Shown piece by piece: positions 9,878-19,691 of a DNA stretch of 64,000 bases. Made by a program: the position numbers and the translations under genes. The notes below the pieces were generated by a model that worked only from the letters and a program-made list of their open reading frames with translations, made no database searches and had not been told where the DNA came from. Position 1 is the first letter of the stretch. Each line of letters opens with the position of its first letter. The stretch is from Xanthomarina gelatinilytica (GTDB lineage: Bacteria; Bacteroidota; Bacteroidia; Flavobacteriales; Flavobacteriaceae), in the NCBI RefSeq assembly GCF_000348685.1, contig NZ_ANLA01000008.1:1-64000 (forward strand), written 5' to 3'.

Positions 9878-10151
9878 ATATTTTTATTTTGTTCGTGTTT
9901 TTTTAATACTTCAAAAATATGCAAAAGCTACGAGAATATTGTTAAAAGTAATGGAATGAGGTGTAAGACTTGATGTTTTTTTTAAATAGTTTTACTGCCT
10001 GACATGGCGAGAGCTATTTAAACTGTGTCAAGTTGTATCATTTTTGCTAATCCTTGGAGGCGCAAACCACCATTGATAGCTAACACATAGCGATGATTTG
10101 ATGGTGTTTTTTTAAACCACAAGGCATTTATATAACGAGGTAATTAGGTTT

Positions 10152-11156
10152 TCAATCCAGGTCACTGCCATACAAAAGGCTTAAGAACTCTGCTTTGTCC
10201 AGCTTCCCAAAATAGTTTTGTATGTTGACCTTTGCCAAGGCTTTGGAAAGGTCCTCCCTGTTATAAGCTAGGCCCACCAAGACCTGTTCCAATTCCGAGA
10301 CGGGTTTTTCACCAAAAAAGTCGCCATAAATGGTAAGGTCAGAGATGTGACCTTTGTCTATATGGATGCGCATATCAATTTCCCCAATATCGAAGCGTTT
10401 GGTGCGTTGGATGTTGCTTTTCGGGGAGCGACCAAAATTCCAATCCCAGAGGTCGTATTTTTCAGCCTTCAGTTTATGAACCGCTTCCCATTCTTTTTCT
10501 GTTAGCCTGTAGGTCTCAAAAGGCTCACTGGCTTCATAGAGTCCTTGTAACAATTGACTTTTAAACTCTTCCATGGTCATGGGGTTTTTTAAAAACTCAG
10601 TAATGTTGGCCACCCGACTGCGAACCGATTTATGGCCTTTGGATTCTATTTTGCTCATTTTTACCTGAAGGGCCTTGACCACTTCAGCCATATCGGTATT
10701 GAATAGTAAAGTGCCATGGCTAATCATGCGTTTGCCTGTGGAAAATTGGGCTGTACCCGAAATTTTCCGTTCGTTTACCAAGATATCATTGCGTCCTTTT
10801 AATTCGGCTTGAACCCCCATTTGGTTTAGAACACGAATCACAGGAGCTGTAAATTTCTTAAAATTGCTAATGCTTTTACCGTCGTGGTTGGTAATAAAAC
10901 TGAAGTTTAGGTTCCCCAAATCGTGATAGACGGCACCACCTCCGGAAACACGACGCACCACATGAATGTGTTTGTCTTCCACATATTCCAGATGGATCTC
11001 TTCCAAGGTGTTTTGGTTTCTACCTATAATGATGGAAGGTTCGTTGATATAAAACAATAAATAGTCTGTGGATGTATCAAAATTTCGTAGCGCATATTCT
11101 TCCAGCGCCAAGTTTAGTTTTGGGTTGGTCTGTCCTTCGTTATCTATAAATATCAT
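10152..11156 (-). CDS. lplA: Lipoate-protein ligase A
   Basis: Activates lipoate with ATP and attaches it to the lysine of E2 and H-protein lipoyl domains. The 334-residue protein has the family core motif RRVSGGGAVYHDLGNLNFSF (68-87), including the Gly-rich lipoyl-AMP loop. NERKISGTAQF holds the Lys that contacts lipoyl-AMP, and HGTLLFN follows. A C-terminal accessory domain (about 250-334) matches the bacterial two-domain form. It is a single leftward gene with about 250 bp of AT-rich sequence on each side. Confidence 0.92.
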   Translation of the reverse strand: MIFIDNEGQTNPKLNLALEEYALRNFDTSTDYLLFYINEPSIIIGRNQNTLEEIHLEYVEDKHIHVVRRVSGGGAVYHDLGNLNFSFITNHDGKSISNFKKFTAPVIRVLNQMGVQAELKGRNDILVNERKISGTAQFSTGKRMISHGTLLFNTDMAEVVKALQVKMSKIESKGHKSVRSRVANITEFLKNPMTMEEFKSQLLQGLYEASEPFETYRLTEKEWEAVHKLKAEKYDLWDWNFGRSPKSNIQRTKRFDIGEIDMRIHIDKGHISDLTIYGDFFGEKPVSELEQVLVGLAYNREDLSKALAKVNIQNYFGKLDKAEFLSLLYGSDLD

Positions 11157-11414
11157 GCTTAAGCTTTAGATGTGTTTTGCAAAGATAAAAAAGTATCGCT
11201 GCTATTTTTAAGATGTGTTGGTATATTATTTCAAAATATTTTGAGTTAATCTAGAGTTTTTAAAGACACTGATTAGGCTTTAGCTGTTTATGTATAGAGG
11301 CATGAGTTTATAATCTAGTATCCATCCTGTTTCTGTGATTTTGTTAAAGGTTAAAAGATATTTCAAACAATTAAAAACACTATCTTAGCAATTAAAACCT
11401 ACTTTTTGTTATTA

Positions 11415-14396
11415 ATGAAAATAAAACTACTAATTCTATTATGGTTGTTCATGGGTAATGCGTTGGCATTTCAGGAGGACATGTCACAAATGATACAACA
11501 GGCCGACAGTTTGTTGAAACAAAAATCCTATGAACTTTCAAAAAGTCATTGGGTAGAGATTGTAAGTCAAACCCCAAAACATAATTCCAATTATTTTATT
11601 TATAGCAGTAAGTTGCAATACTGTGAGGCCAAATTATTACAGGAAGAGGGCAACTATACAGAGGCTATTCAAAAGTATTCAAGTATCCTAGACATGCTTA
11701 ATAAGCATGATGTTTCTGAGACTAGGGTTTTTAGAATTGAAGTTTACAGTGGCATGTACCATTCCTTGGCTTACTCGGGTCATTGGGATAAGGCTCTGGA
11801 AACGGGAACAGAAGGCTTGAGATTCATAGATGCTTCAGTGGATACACAAACCCAAGCCGATTATATTTATGATTTAGGTTACATCAATGATAGATTAAAG
11901 AACTACAGCGAAGCAATTAAATTGTATCAACAAGCCATTTCTCTGTATGAAGCCCTAAAGGAAAACAAGTATTTTGACCTTGGATTGGCCTACAACAATT
12001 TAGCAACCGTTTACAAACAAATAGGTTTTTTTACGGAACGATTAAAAAGCTTTGAGCTGGCAAGAATATATTGGGAAAAAGCCCCTAGCATCAAACCAAG
12101 TTATTTGATTACGCTTTATGGAAATATGTTGAAGCTATATATGGAATATGGTGATGCAGGTAAAGCCAAAGATTTGTTTCAAGCCATACATGCTATAGCC
12201 AATTCCGCAGTTGAACCAAGAGATAAAGTAAATATACTGAGGTTGCAAGTATTATACCATACCTTTTCCAAAAACCTTTCAAAAGCAGAGGAAGATTTAG
12301 AAACATTTACTGAGTACTTTTTAAAATTGCCCCAAAAGGAATCATACAGCCATCATTACCTTGCCGCATTAATAGATTTGGCTGATTGTTATATTTTGGA
12401 AGGTCAAGAACAAAAAGCGTCCTTAACATTCTCTAAAGCTTTAAGCATGTGTCAAGATTTTAAGCAACCATATTATTGTATGTTGACCTTTACCCAATAT
12501 ACTAAATTGGCTACTTACGCTAAAGATTACCCAACAGCAATAGGCTATTTGGATGCCTCTTTGGAATTAAACGAACAAAGTCCCATTGGTTTGATAAATG
12601 TTGTTAATATTTTGATACAAAAAGCAAGCTTGCAATTGAAGCAAAATGAGGTTACCGAGGCAAATAGAACCATGAAGGAGGCACTTTCTGTGCTTGCAGA
12701 AAAAAAAGTAAATACACCTAGAGACATTACGGTCGAGACCTTTGAACAACAACACAGTTCCTTTTTTATAATAGCCATGAAGGATGCTGCAAATTTCTAT
12801 TTGGACATGTATCACTTAACCCAGGAAGAAAACCATGCGCACTATGCCAAGTATTTATATGAAATGGCAGCAGAAATTTTTGGTCTGTACTATCAAAATG
12901 GGGAGTACAACGCCAACTTAAATAGCTTAAATACATCCATTAATGAGGGAATTTACCAAATGTACACCATATTACAAAGGCCATTATCGGAACAGGTATT
13001 GACCCGAATAGAACAAAACAACTCTCAAGTTTTACGAAATGAATTTGAAAGAAAACATGTTCAATTTCTTGCCATGGATAAGTCTTTATTGGCCCAAAGA
13101 AATATGTTGAAATTTGAACTTAAAAACAGTAAAGAAGGCAACGACAGCCTTACTAATGTACAAAAGGAACTCCAAGAGGCCATCACAAAATTAGATGCCG
13201 TGATTGCAGAAAAAGCTCCTATGTATGAATCTTTCTATAAAGAGGATATTAGCCTTCAGAAAATTCAACATTATCTTGGGAGAGAAGAATTGCTTGTGAA
13301 GTATTTTGTAGGTAACAAACGGGTTTATGTCATAACTTTATCGCAACAAGGCATAGAGTTATTTGATTTGGTTGACACAGAGGTGCTTAAAGAAAATCTA
13401 CATTCATTTTATGCTACGCTGTCTGACCCTAAAACAAACTCTTTACCCCAATCCCGAGAGCTTTATACACAATTGATAGAGCCGTTTCAGCACAAATTGA
13501 AACCTTACAGGACCTTAACCATCTTGCCTCATGATATATTGCATTTTTTGCCATTTGAGGCCCTTCAAACCAGAAGTGGCTTATTAATAGACAGGCACAA
13601 TATTCAGTACGCCAATTCTTTGTCTTTATGGTATTTTCTAAAGAGCACTCCGCATTCATCTAAAGAAGCTAAAAAGTTGCTTGCTGCATTTGCCCCACAA
13701 TATGGCTTAAAGGGAGAAAACAACGATACATTAAGAGGCAATCGGTTTGAAGATTTGGAAGGGGCCCGCAAGGAGGCTATGAAAATAGCAAGTATCATTA
13801 AGGGAGACATGTATTTAAACGAAGCAGCGACCATAAAGAACTTTATGAATCAAACAGCGGCCTATAACATTTACCATTTGGCCATGCATGGTGTTTTGAA
13901 CACTAACGATCATACCAAATCAGGTCTTGTATTTAATGGGAATGTTTTGTTTGATGTTTCGTCTTTTTATGGTTTGTATTTTCCTGCAGACTTGGTAGTT
14001 TTGAGTGCATGTAATACGGGTGTTGGGCAATTAACAGAAGGAGAGGGCCTATTGAACCTCTCGAATGCATTAACATATTCAGGGGTTCGGGCCAGTGTAT
14101 ATAGTTTATGGGAAGTTCCAGATAAAGAGACTTCTGAAATTATGGTTTCCTTTTATAGATATCTAGAAACAGGAGCCAATAAAACCGAGGCATTAGCAAA
14201 TGCCAAGAGGGATTTTATTAAAAACAATCCCTTAAAAGCGCATCCCTATTATTGGGCAGGTTTTGTAATAAACGGTGATTCGGAGCCTGTTTTACAAGCA
14301 AGCAAATCAATGGCCTATGTTTTATTGCTATTGTTAATTGTTGTAGGGGCCGTCTACTTTTTTAAATATTTTAAAGGAAGGAAAGTATCAATCTAA
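11415..14396 (+). CDS. TPR-CHAT protein: exported or membrane-anchored caspase-like protease
   Basis: A 993-residue protein; the ATG at 11415 is chosen because it starts directly before a clean signal peptide ending near LAFQ. Tandem TPR-like helices fill about residues 30-480 (for example SEAIKLYQQAISLYEAL), then a helical linker. A CHAT domain (about 640-955) carries the caspase-type dyad: His825 in YHLAMHG and Cys866 in LSACNTG. A single membrane helix and a basic tail (KYFKGRK) end the chain, which places the TPR and CHAT parts in the periplasm if the signal is cleaved. CHAT proteases are known in signalling and immunity systems. Its 3' end overlaps the converging anti-sigma-like gene by 9 bp. 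Confidence 0.85.
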   Translation: MKIKLLILLWLFMGNALAFQEDMSQMIQQADSLLKQKSYELSKSHWVEIVSQTPKHNSNYFIYSSKLQYCEAKLLQEEGNYTEAIQKYSSILDMLNKHDVSETRVFRIEVYSGMYHSLAYSGHWDKALETGTEGLRFIDASVDTQTQADYIYDLGYINDRLKNYSEAIKLYQQAISLYEALKENKYFDLGLAYNNLATVYKQIGFFTERLKSFELARIYWEKAPSIKPSYLITLYGNMLKLYMEYGDAGKAKDLFQAIHAIANSAVEPRDKVNILRLQVLYHTFSKNLSKAEEDLETFTEYFLKLPQKESYSHHYLAALIDLADCYILEGQEQKASLTFSKALSMCQDFKQPYYCMLTFTQYTKLATYAKDYPTAIGYLDASLELNEQSPIGLINVVNILIQKASLQLKQNEVTEANRTMKEALSVLAEKKVNTPRDITVETFEQQHSSFFIIAMKDAANFYLDMYHLTQEENHAHYAKYLYEMAAEIFGLYYQNGEYNANLNSLNTSINEGIYQMYTILQRPLSEQVLTRIEQNNSQVLRNEFERKHVQFLAMDKSLLAQRNMLKFELKNSKEGNDSLTNVQKELQEAITKLDAVIAEKAPMYESFYKEDISLQKIQHYLGREELLVKYFVGNKRVYVITLSQQGIELFDLVDTEVLKENLHSFYATLSDPKTNSLPQSRELYTQLIEPFQHKLKPYRTLTILPHDILHFLPFEALQTRSGLLIDRHNIQYANSLSLWYFLKSTPHSSKEAKKLLAAFAPQYGLKGENNDTLRGNRFEDLEGARKEAMKIASIIKGDMYLNEAATIKNFMNQTAAYNIYHLAMHGVLNTNDHTKSGLVFNGNVLFDVSSFYGLYFPADLVVLSACNTGVGQLTEGEGLLNLSNALTYSGVRASVYSLWEVPDKETSEIMVSFYRYLETGANKTEALANAKRDFIKNNPLKAHPYYWAGFVINGDSEPVLQASKSMAYVLLLLLIVVGAVYFFKYFKGRKVSI

Positions 14397-15098
14397 TTCC
14401 TTTAACAGGTTTTGGGCTTGGATCTGTAAATGGTTTTCCGAAGCCATGACTTTTTGTAGGTATAACTTGGCTAAGGACAGTTGTTCTTGTTTTATATATG
14501 CCAGACCTAAATACCAATTAGCAACTGCTGTAAATTCACTTTGGTTTTTTTCCCAATCGTAACTATGTAACACTTTAATACCTTCATTGGTTTTATGCTG
14601 AGCCAACAGGCTTACCCCTTTGTAAAAAAGCAAATAATCTTCGGGTTGGTTTTTATAGGCTTGATCGAATGCCAATACAGCTTCATGATAAAGTTCCTTT
14701 TCATAATACTGAAAGGCTTGGGCAGCTTTGTTTTCATTGTCTGATCCACTACGGGTCGTTATGTTTATAACATTGGGGTAAGCTTCAAAATTTTCGGCAT
14801 AGATTTCCTGTAACTCCTGCTGAGGCTTGTAGAAAAGGAGTCCCAGGATCATTAAAATGGTGACGGAAGCAGCGTACAAATACCATTTATTTTTATTTTT
14901 TGGTTTATTGCTCAGCTTTTTTAATCTTTCTTTAATTTGGGAATGATTAGCTTCTGAGATGGTTTTTTGAATTTCCAATTGCTGGTAAAATTCGTTTTTA
15001 AACAGTTCATCTTCTTCAATCCACTTTTTCAATTGATTAAACTCAGCATCTGAAAGTTGATGGCTAAAATATTTCTCTATTAATGCTTCCTTATTCAT
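14388..15098 (-). CDS. Single-pass anti-sigma-like membrane protein with TPR tail
   Basis: A 236-residue protein that probably controls the ECF sigma factor encoded just upstream; its ATG at 15098 overlaps the sigma stop codon by 8 nt. The N-terminal 80 residues are helical and charged (EKYFSHQLSDAEFNQLKKWI), as in the cytoplasmic sigma-binding part of anti-sigma factors of this phylum, but no Cys/His zinc motif is seen. One membrane helix (about 92-108) leads to a periplasmic part with TPR-like repeats. Control of sigma release through the TPR part is inference. Confidence 0.7.
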   Translation of the reverse strand: MNKEALIEKYFSHQLSDAEFNQLKKWIEEDELFKNEFYQQLEIQKTISEANHSQIKERLKKLSNKPKNKNKWYLYAASVTILMILGLLFYKPQQELQEIYAENFEAYPNVINITTRSGSDNENKAAQAFQYYEKELYHEAVLAFDQAYKNQPEDYLLFYKGVSLLAQHKTNEGIKVLHSYDWEKNQSEFTAVANWYLGLAYIKQEQLSLAKLYLQKVMASENHLQIQAQNLLKELD

Positions 15099-15636
15099 GA
15101 GTTTTCTTCGCAAGTTCTTTTAATTGTTTTAAACATCTGGACTTTTGGCTTTTCAACACATCTTTGGAACTGTAGTTCAAATCCTTTTGTATCTCATCCA
15201 AAGTCTTGCCTTTATAATAATACAGTTCCAATATCTGCTGGCATTTGTCACCTAATTGAGCCCATGATTTTTTTAAGGTCTTTTGTCGTTCTTCATTAAC
15301 CTCTGCTTCAAACACTTGCATCTCTTCTGAGACAAGGATGACGTTGTCTTGAGAATAAGGGAACCTAGGTTTGTTTAACTGTTTCAATATTTTAAATTTT
15401 CCTATGGCAAATAAATAGGTTTTTAAAGAACTTGTTAATTTGCTCAATTTGTTGTTTTGAATATTTTCATACAAACTGATGATGGTTTCCTGATAGATGT
15501 CTTCAATATCGTTTTTTGGTATTGAAAAAGTTCGCGCAAATAAAATAAAATCATCTTTATACTTTAGATAAACCTCATCCAACACCTTTAGGTCATTATC
15601 TTTAAGGCTCTCAATTAAATCCTGGTCTTTAACCAT
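15091..15636 (-). CDS. ECF-type RNA polymerase sigma factor
   Basis: A 181-residue sigma-70 family protein with regions 2 and 4 only. Region 2 includes DIEDIYQETIISLYENI (about 43-59) and SLKTYLFAIGKFKILKQL, the core-binding and -10 recognition helices. Region 4 includes QQILELYYYKGKTLDEIQKD and a helix-turn-helix before SRCLKQLKELAKK. Length and layout fit the Bacteroidota ECF group that is paired with a single-pass anti-sigma factor, as found here. The target promoters are unknown; the neighbouring CHAT gene and the secreted-protein genes from 16380 on are candidates. Confidence 0.9.
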   Translation of the reverse strand: MVKDQDLIESLKDNDLKVLDEVYLKYKDDFILFARTFSIPKNDIEDIYQETIISLYENIQNNKLSKLTSSLKTYLFAIGKFKILKQLNKPRFPYSQDNVILVSEEMQVFEAEVNEERQKTLKKSWAQLGDKCQQILELYYYKGKTLDEIQKDLNYSSKDVLKSQKSRCLKQLKELAKKTHE

Positions 15637-15746
15637 TAATACATTTTTTGGGGTAAAGTAAACTCCAACAAAGTTAATCTTTTTTTTAATAGTCTTTTCC
15701 TATTCTATTCCTTGTTTTAAATCTTTAAGAAACAAGCATTTTAAAA

Positions 15747-15780
15747 CAAATTTAAAAAGTGATGTTTACTTTTAAATTTG
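15747..15780. promoter_or_regulatory. Long AT-rich inverted repeat upstream of the ECF sigma gene
   Basis: CAAATTTAAAAAGT and ACTTTTAAATTTG face each other across seven bases, with a single bulged A. It sits about 110 bp upstream of the leftward sigma gene. It could be a binding site for a dimeric regulator or a hairpin in a rightward transcript. Confidence 0.45.
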
Positions 15781-15824
15781 AAAGGTATAAATAGACAAAC
15801 GTTTAAAATAAATAAACAATACCA

Positions 15825-15996
15825 ATGAATACATACAGACTGCTTATGAAACTTACCTTTCATTTTTTTTTTTTTTTGGCCACCCATGTTCAATTTCGCT
15901 CCCCAAGGAATAGGTTATTTCCCTATGGATTTACAAAGGACTAATTTTGGGCCTGAGCACTTACCAAATTGTCTATACCGGGAAATTTTGTCATGA
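15825..15996 (+). other. Possible short or decayed secreted-protein gene interrupted by a 15-T tract
   Basis: An ATG at 15825 opens a frame resembling a signal peptide (MKLTFHFFFF...), running through fifteen T residues (15863-15877) and stopping after 36 codons. One more T would instead join it to a second open frame, 15886-15996, encoding NFAPQGIGYFPMDLQRTNFG and ending at TGA. Either this is a remnant of a longer secreted-protein gene or a slippage-prone coding tract. The rest of the 740-bp gap up to 16379 shows nothing else I can name. Confidence 0.3.
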
Positions 15997-16379
15997 CAGG
16001 TCTTAGACCAATTTTTTCTATGGAAATATCTGGATTATAAAAGCCCATTATTTTTAAAGGCTTATAGTCCACATGAAGACCTATCTAACATGTTCCAGCA
16101 TTAGGAAGTTAGCATGACTGTTCCACAAATCAAATGAAACTTTTTACTTGTTAACAGTTTATTGAAGTAAGCTACAGTTTGTGACAAGTCCAGGGGTGGT
16201 TAGGTTTCGATATTGCTTGCTGTGCTTTTTTATTTGGTAGAGACCATAAACGTCCATGAGTATCAAGATGCTAAGAACACAGTAATACTGTAATACAGTC
16301 CTGTTATGGAGAATTGAATTTTATTAGATTGCTCAAAAAAGATAGAATAATTTTAAAAATATAAAGTATAAACAACCAC

Positions 16380-18143
16380 ATGAAACGAATCACTACATTG
16401 TTATTAATTCTAGCGCTTGGCTTTCAGTTAAAAGCACAAGGGTTAAAAGAGTTGGGGCAGATCCCTCTCGATTTTACACCAGATTATATTGACTTTTCAC
16501 CAAACGACCATTATATGGTTTTAGAGCATGATAGGCAATATCAAGTTTGGGATGTTAAATCTGCAACCAAGATATTGGAAGGGGAGCATGCCTTTACATT
16601 GGGACGCTATATAAAAGACTTGGCTGTGTCTACTGGAAGTGGTTATATTATGTTTGAGAATGAGCAGGTATTTATGACTTTTGATTACCAGCACAATAGC
16701 ACTTTGGTCAAGGCCTATAGTCTAATAGATGGTAAGTCGCTTTGGGAAACGGATCAATTGCATATGGCCATTTCCGTTACCGAAACTATATTAACGGCTC
16801 ATGGAGTTCAAGAAGGGAACCTTTTTGAACCTGGATTAAACGTAAAATCCAACTCCAATAAATTTTATACAAAGGATAAATTTATTGATAGGCTAATTAA
16901 CTATCTCCCGGAACGTCAAGCCATAACCATTAACGGGAAGAATGGACTTCAATTGGTAGATGTTAAAACGGGGAAGTTACATTGGATACAAAAAGCTGTT
17001 TCAGGAGGCATTGGAGAGCTTTTGTATGATACCAAAACCAAACGTATGCTGGCGATACAGGTTCCCAATTCAGAAGGCGCCATTGATCAACTTGCATCAA
17101 AACAAGAAGTGTTGGCACTGGATGCAGGCACTGGTAAATTGTTGTGGCGTGTAGAATATTCAGGAACCTTTCAACCAGGATTTGCGTCAGTGATTGGGAA
17201 TACCTTGGTGCTTCCTTATTTAGAACTGACCTTTATTGATGTTGAAACAGGAGAGGAAATTCAGGGAGATATAAAAACACGTACGCAGGCTGCTAAAACA
17301 ACTACCAAGGTTTTAGGCAATATTATGGCAATAGATCGGGCTGTTCACGGGAGCGAAGAAGCGCAAGGTTCAAACAAATACAACAGGCTCATACCTCGCA
17401 AACTTCACTTCAATAGTGATGGTAAGTTATGTTACTTTACGACATTTAATGAAGAGGGTCAATTGGGGACAGGTATGAAAAAGGGATATTTAATCATTGA
17501 CATCCACAAAGACAAGGTAGAAAAGGAGGAGTATGGAATTCTTGGGAATCAATGGACCGTGGTGCAGGATGAAATGGTAGATGGGCTTTTTTATGTTAAA
17601 GCTTCTGGTAATTTAAACCGCACCATGATTACTGCTCTGGATGCTAAAACGGGGGACGTGGTTTTTGAAACCAAAAAAGCCTCAAACAGTGCCGATATCA
17701 CTAAATTGTTTAATCCCTTTATGGTAAGCAATGGTCGTATTGTGGATATCGTGTCTCAGGGAATTTTTATCCATGACGCCAAAACCGGGAAAGAACTGTC
17801 TTATACACGAACCAAGGACTTGGGTATTGGAAGGGTAAAGTACAGTGAATTTTATGCCAATGGGATTTTGCTTTTTGGAACGAAAGGGCTTGCCATTATA
17901 GATTTTGAGGGCAACCATTTAGCCAGTGTGGCTACAAAGAGCCTATTGGATGTTATCGCGACTAAAGAAGAGGTTTGGGTTCTGGAAAACAAAACATTTA
18001 CTCGAATGCATTCCAAAAATGGTGATGTTTTGGAAACCAACATATTGCCTAAAACCGAGCATGTTTTTTTAAGTCCTTCAGGAAATACAATTGCCAATTT
18101 TAGTACTTCCAACAAGCAGTTATCCATTAAACAGCAAGGTTAA
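16380..18143 (+). CDS. Exported PQQ/WD40-like beta-propeller protein
   Basis: A 587-residue protein with a signal peptide (cleavage near LKAQG) and repeated beta-propeller blades. Blade marks such as LVDVKTGKLHWIQKAV, ALDAGTGKLLWRVEYSG and ALDAKTGDVVFETKK are the PQQ-dehydrogenase-type repeat (D-x-x-T-G-x-x-x-W). No catalytic residues are apparent, so it is more likely a scaffold or binding protein than an enzyme. It is followed by two small lipoprotein genes on the same strand with gaps of 67 and 84 bp. Export destination is the periplasm or outside; no T9SS tail is seen. Confidence 0.8.
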   Translation: MKRITTLLLILALGFQLKAQGLKELGQIPLDFTPDYIDFSPNDHYMVLEHDRQYQVWDVKSATKILEGEHAFTLGRYIKDLAVSTGSGYIMFENEQVFMTFDYQHNSTLVKAYSLIDGKSLWETDQLHMAISVTETILTAHGVQEGNLFEPGLNVKSNSNKFYTKDKFIDRLINYLPERQAITINGKNGLQLVDVKTGKLHWIQKAVSGGIGELLYDTKTKRMLAIQVPNSEGAIDQLASKQEVLALDAGTGKLLWRVEYSGTFQPGFASVIGNTLVLPYLELTFIDVETGEEIQGDIKTRTQAAKTTTKVLGNIMAIDRAVHGSEEAQGSNKYNRLIPRKLHFNSDGKLCYFTTFNEEGQLGTGMKKGYLIIDIHKDKVEKEEYGILGNQWTVVQDEMVDGLFYVKASGNLNRTMITALDAKTGDVVFETKKASNSADITKLFNPFMVSNGRIVDIVSQGIFIHDAKTGKELSYTRTKDLGIGRVKYSEFYANGILLFGTKGLAIIDFEGNHLASVATKSLLDVIATKEEVWVLENKTFTRMHSKNGDVLETNILPKTEHVFLSPSGNTIANFSTSNKQLSIKQQG

Positions 18144-18210
18144 ATTTTTGAACACTTTTAAACAAGAAACATTTAATAATAACTATTAATCATTAAAAAT
18201 CAAAAAACTT

Positions 18211-18753
18211 ATGAAACATGTAATGCGTATTACTTTATTAACACTTTTCTTATCATTTATGGCGTGCTCCAATGATGATGATTCCAATGACAATACAGGT
18301 ATGGAGGATATTCCCATCCCTTTAAATGAAATGTCTTTTGATATATCAGGGGCAGTTGAAGGGTCCAAATCAGGGTACTGTTATGTACTTATAGTGGGCG
18401 AAAGTTCATATATGGTTTCCAGTAACGATGGCACCTCAGCTGCCGACCAAACCTTTGGGATTACACTTTATAAAGATTTTGAGGAAGATCCAGTGGGGAA
18501 TCCTGCACCGGGAACCTATCCTATAGGTACAGTGGTAGATGTTTCGGGTATTGATGGGTTTTGGGTAGTATATACCGATACCCAGAACGATACTGAATTT
18601 GGTTCAGGAACCGATGCTGTGTCTGGTAGTTTAACCATCATAAGCAATACCAATAATGAACTGAAAGGAACGTTTGAATTTACTGCTACCAACAATCAAA
18701 CTGGAGAAAGCATCCAGGTGACCAATGGTAAATTTTCAGCAGCCATAGACTAA
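18211..18753 (+). CDS. Small beta-rich lipoprotein
   Basis: A 180-residue lipoprotein with a lipobox (SFMAC) followed by SNDDDSND, an acidic stretch after the acylated Cys that is typical of Bacteroidota lipoproteins. The rest is beta-rich and low in Cys. The end GTFEFTATNNQTGESIQVTNG resembles a widespread family of small flavobacterial lipoproteins of unknown role. It is probably co-transcribed with its neighbours. Confidence 0.75.
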   Translation: MKHVMRITLLTLFLSFMACSNDDDSNDNTGMEDIPIPLNEMSFDISGAVEGSKSGYCYVLIVGESSYMVSSNDGTSAADQTFGITLYKDFEEDPVGNPAPGTYPIGTVVDVSGIDGFWVVYTDTQNDTEFGSGTDAVSGSLTIISNTNNELKGTFEFTATNNQTGESIQVTNGKFSAAID

Positions 18754-18837
18754 ATGGTCTTTAACCCGTAGCTAACAAGATTTTGATACACAAGGCTTAG
18801 TACAAAAATAGATACATAAACATTAAAAACATTTATT

Positions 18838-19425
18838 ATGACATTGGAAACAAAACTGAATTTCTTTTTAAACAGATTTATGGCGTTCACATTGCTTTTC
18901 TTAATATCTGCTTGCTCTGTTGAAGATGGGGTAGACGGTACGGATGGAGAAGATGGTCAAGATGGGAATGCCAATGTGATAACTTCAGATTGGTTCCAAA
19001 TACAATATGACGATATGAGTGGTGCCAATCCACCAACTTGGGGAGCGATGATATTAACCAATGAAGACATCCCTGAAGTAGATTTAGAAGATTTTGTTGA
19101 AACCGGAGGTGTTGCCTTAGTATATGTTAAGTTGTATGAAGGTGCTGATGAAACAGAGTATATTATTTTGCCAACTCCAACTACATTTGGAAATTTAACT
19201 TTTTTAAGTGGGTTTTCCAATTTACAATCAGTGTTAGGATTAACCATCCAGATTAACGGCCCTGATGTGTCACAGTTTGAAAATATACCAAATTTAACAT
19301 TTAGATATGTGTTGATTCCAGCCAGTGTAATAGAAGCCCGTCAGGCATTAAACAAGGAACAGTGGAGCGATATCAATATCAAGGACTATAGCGAGGTGCG
19401 TTCCTTTTTGGGTATTGTACCATAA
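18838..19425 (+). CDS. Lipoprotein with short collagen-like Gly-x-x stretch
   Basis: A 195-residue lipoprotein; the lipobox LISAC is near residue 26, so the start at 18838 gives a long n-region and MAFTLLF at residue 15 is a possible alternative start. After the Cys comes a Gly-x-Asp stretch (GVDGTDGEDGQDGNAN), a short collagen-like linker common on flavobacterial surface lipoproteins. The remaining 150 residues are a beta-rich domain of unknown function. Confidence 0.75.
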   Translation: MTLETKLNFFLNRFMAFTLLFLISACSVEDGVDGTDGEDGQDGNANVITSDWFQIQYDDMSGANPPTWGAMILTNEDIPEVDLEDFVETGGVALVYVKLYEGADETEYIILPTPTTFGNLTFLSGFSNLQSVLGLTIQINGPDVSQFENIPNLTFRYVLIPASVIEARQALNKEQWSDINIKDYSEVRSFLGIVP

Positions 19426-19546
19426 TGTAATTTCAATTTCAAATTTAGGATTTGCTTTAGTGCCAACTTTTTCATTATCCGAAGTCAAATCATTTTTTGA
19501 TGCAACCAAACTTAATTAATAGCATTTTTTATTTTTGGTTCACTTT

Positions 19547-19581
19547 AAAAGGTCTTGCCATGTGTGTCAAGGCCTTTTTTT
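19547..19581 (+). terminator. Rho-independent terminator
   Basis: AAAAGGTCTTG pairs with CAAGGCCTTTT (one G-T wobble) across a short loop and is followed by a T run. It closes the 16380-19425 transcript. Confidence 0.75.
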
Positions 19582-19691
19582 ATGGGTCATAAAACCCATG
19601 CGCATTTTAAAATTAAAATTTGTGGATAATTTTAAGTGTTTCAAAAGAGGTACATGTTTATATTTTTTATTTTTATAAAAATTAAAATATC

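Noticed and set aside
10067-10113. Terminator hairpin (CACCAT/ATGGTG followed by T7)
   Set aside because: The T tail faces rightward while both flanking genes run leftward, the stem is 6 bp and the loop is long.
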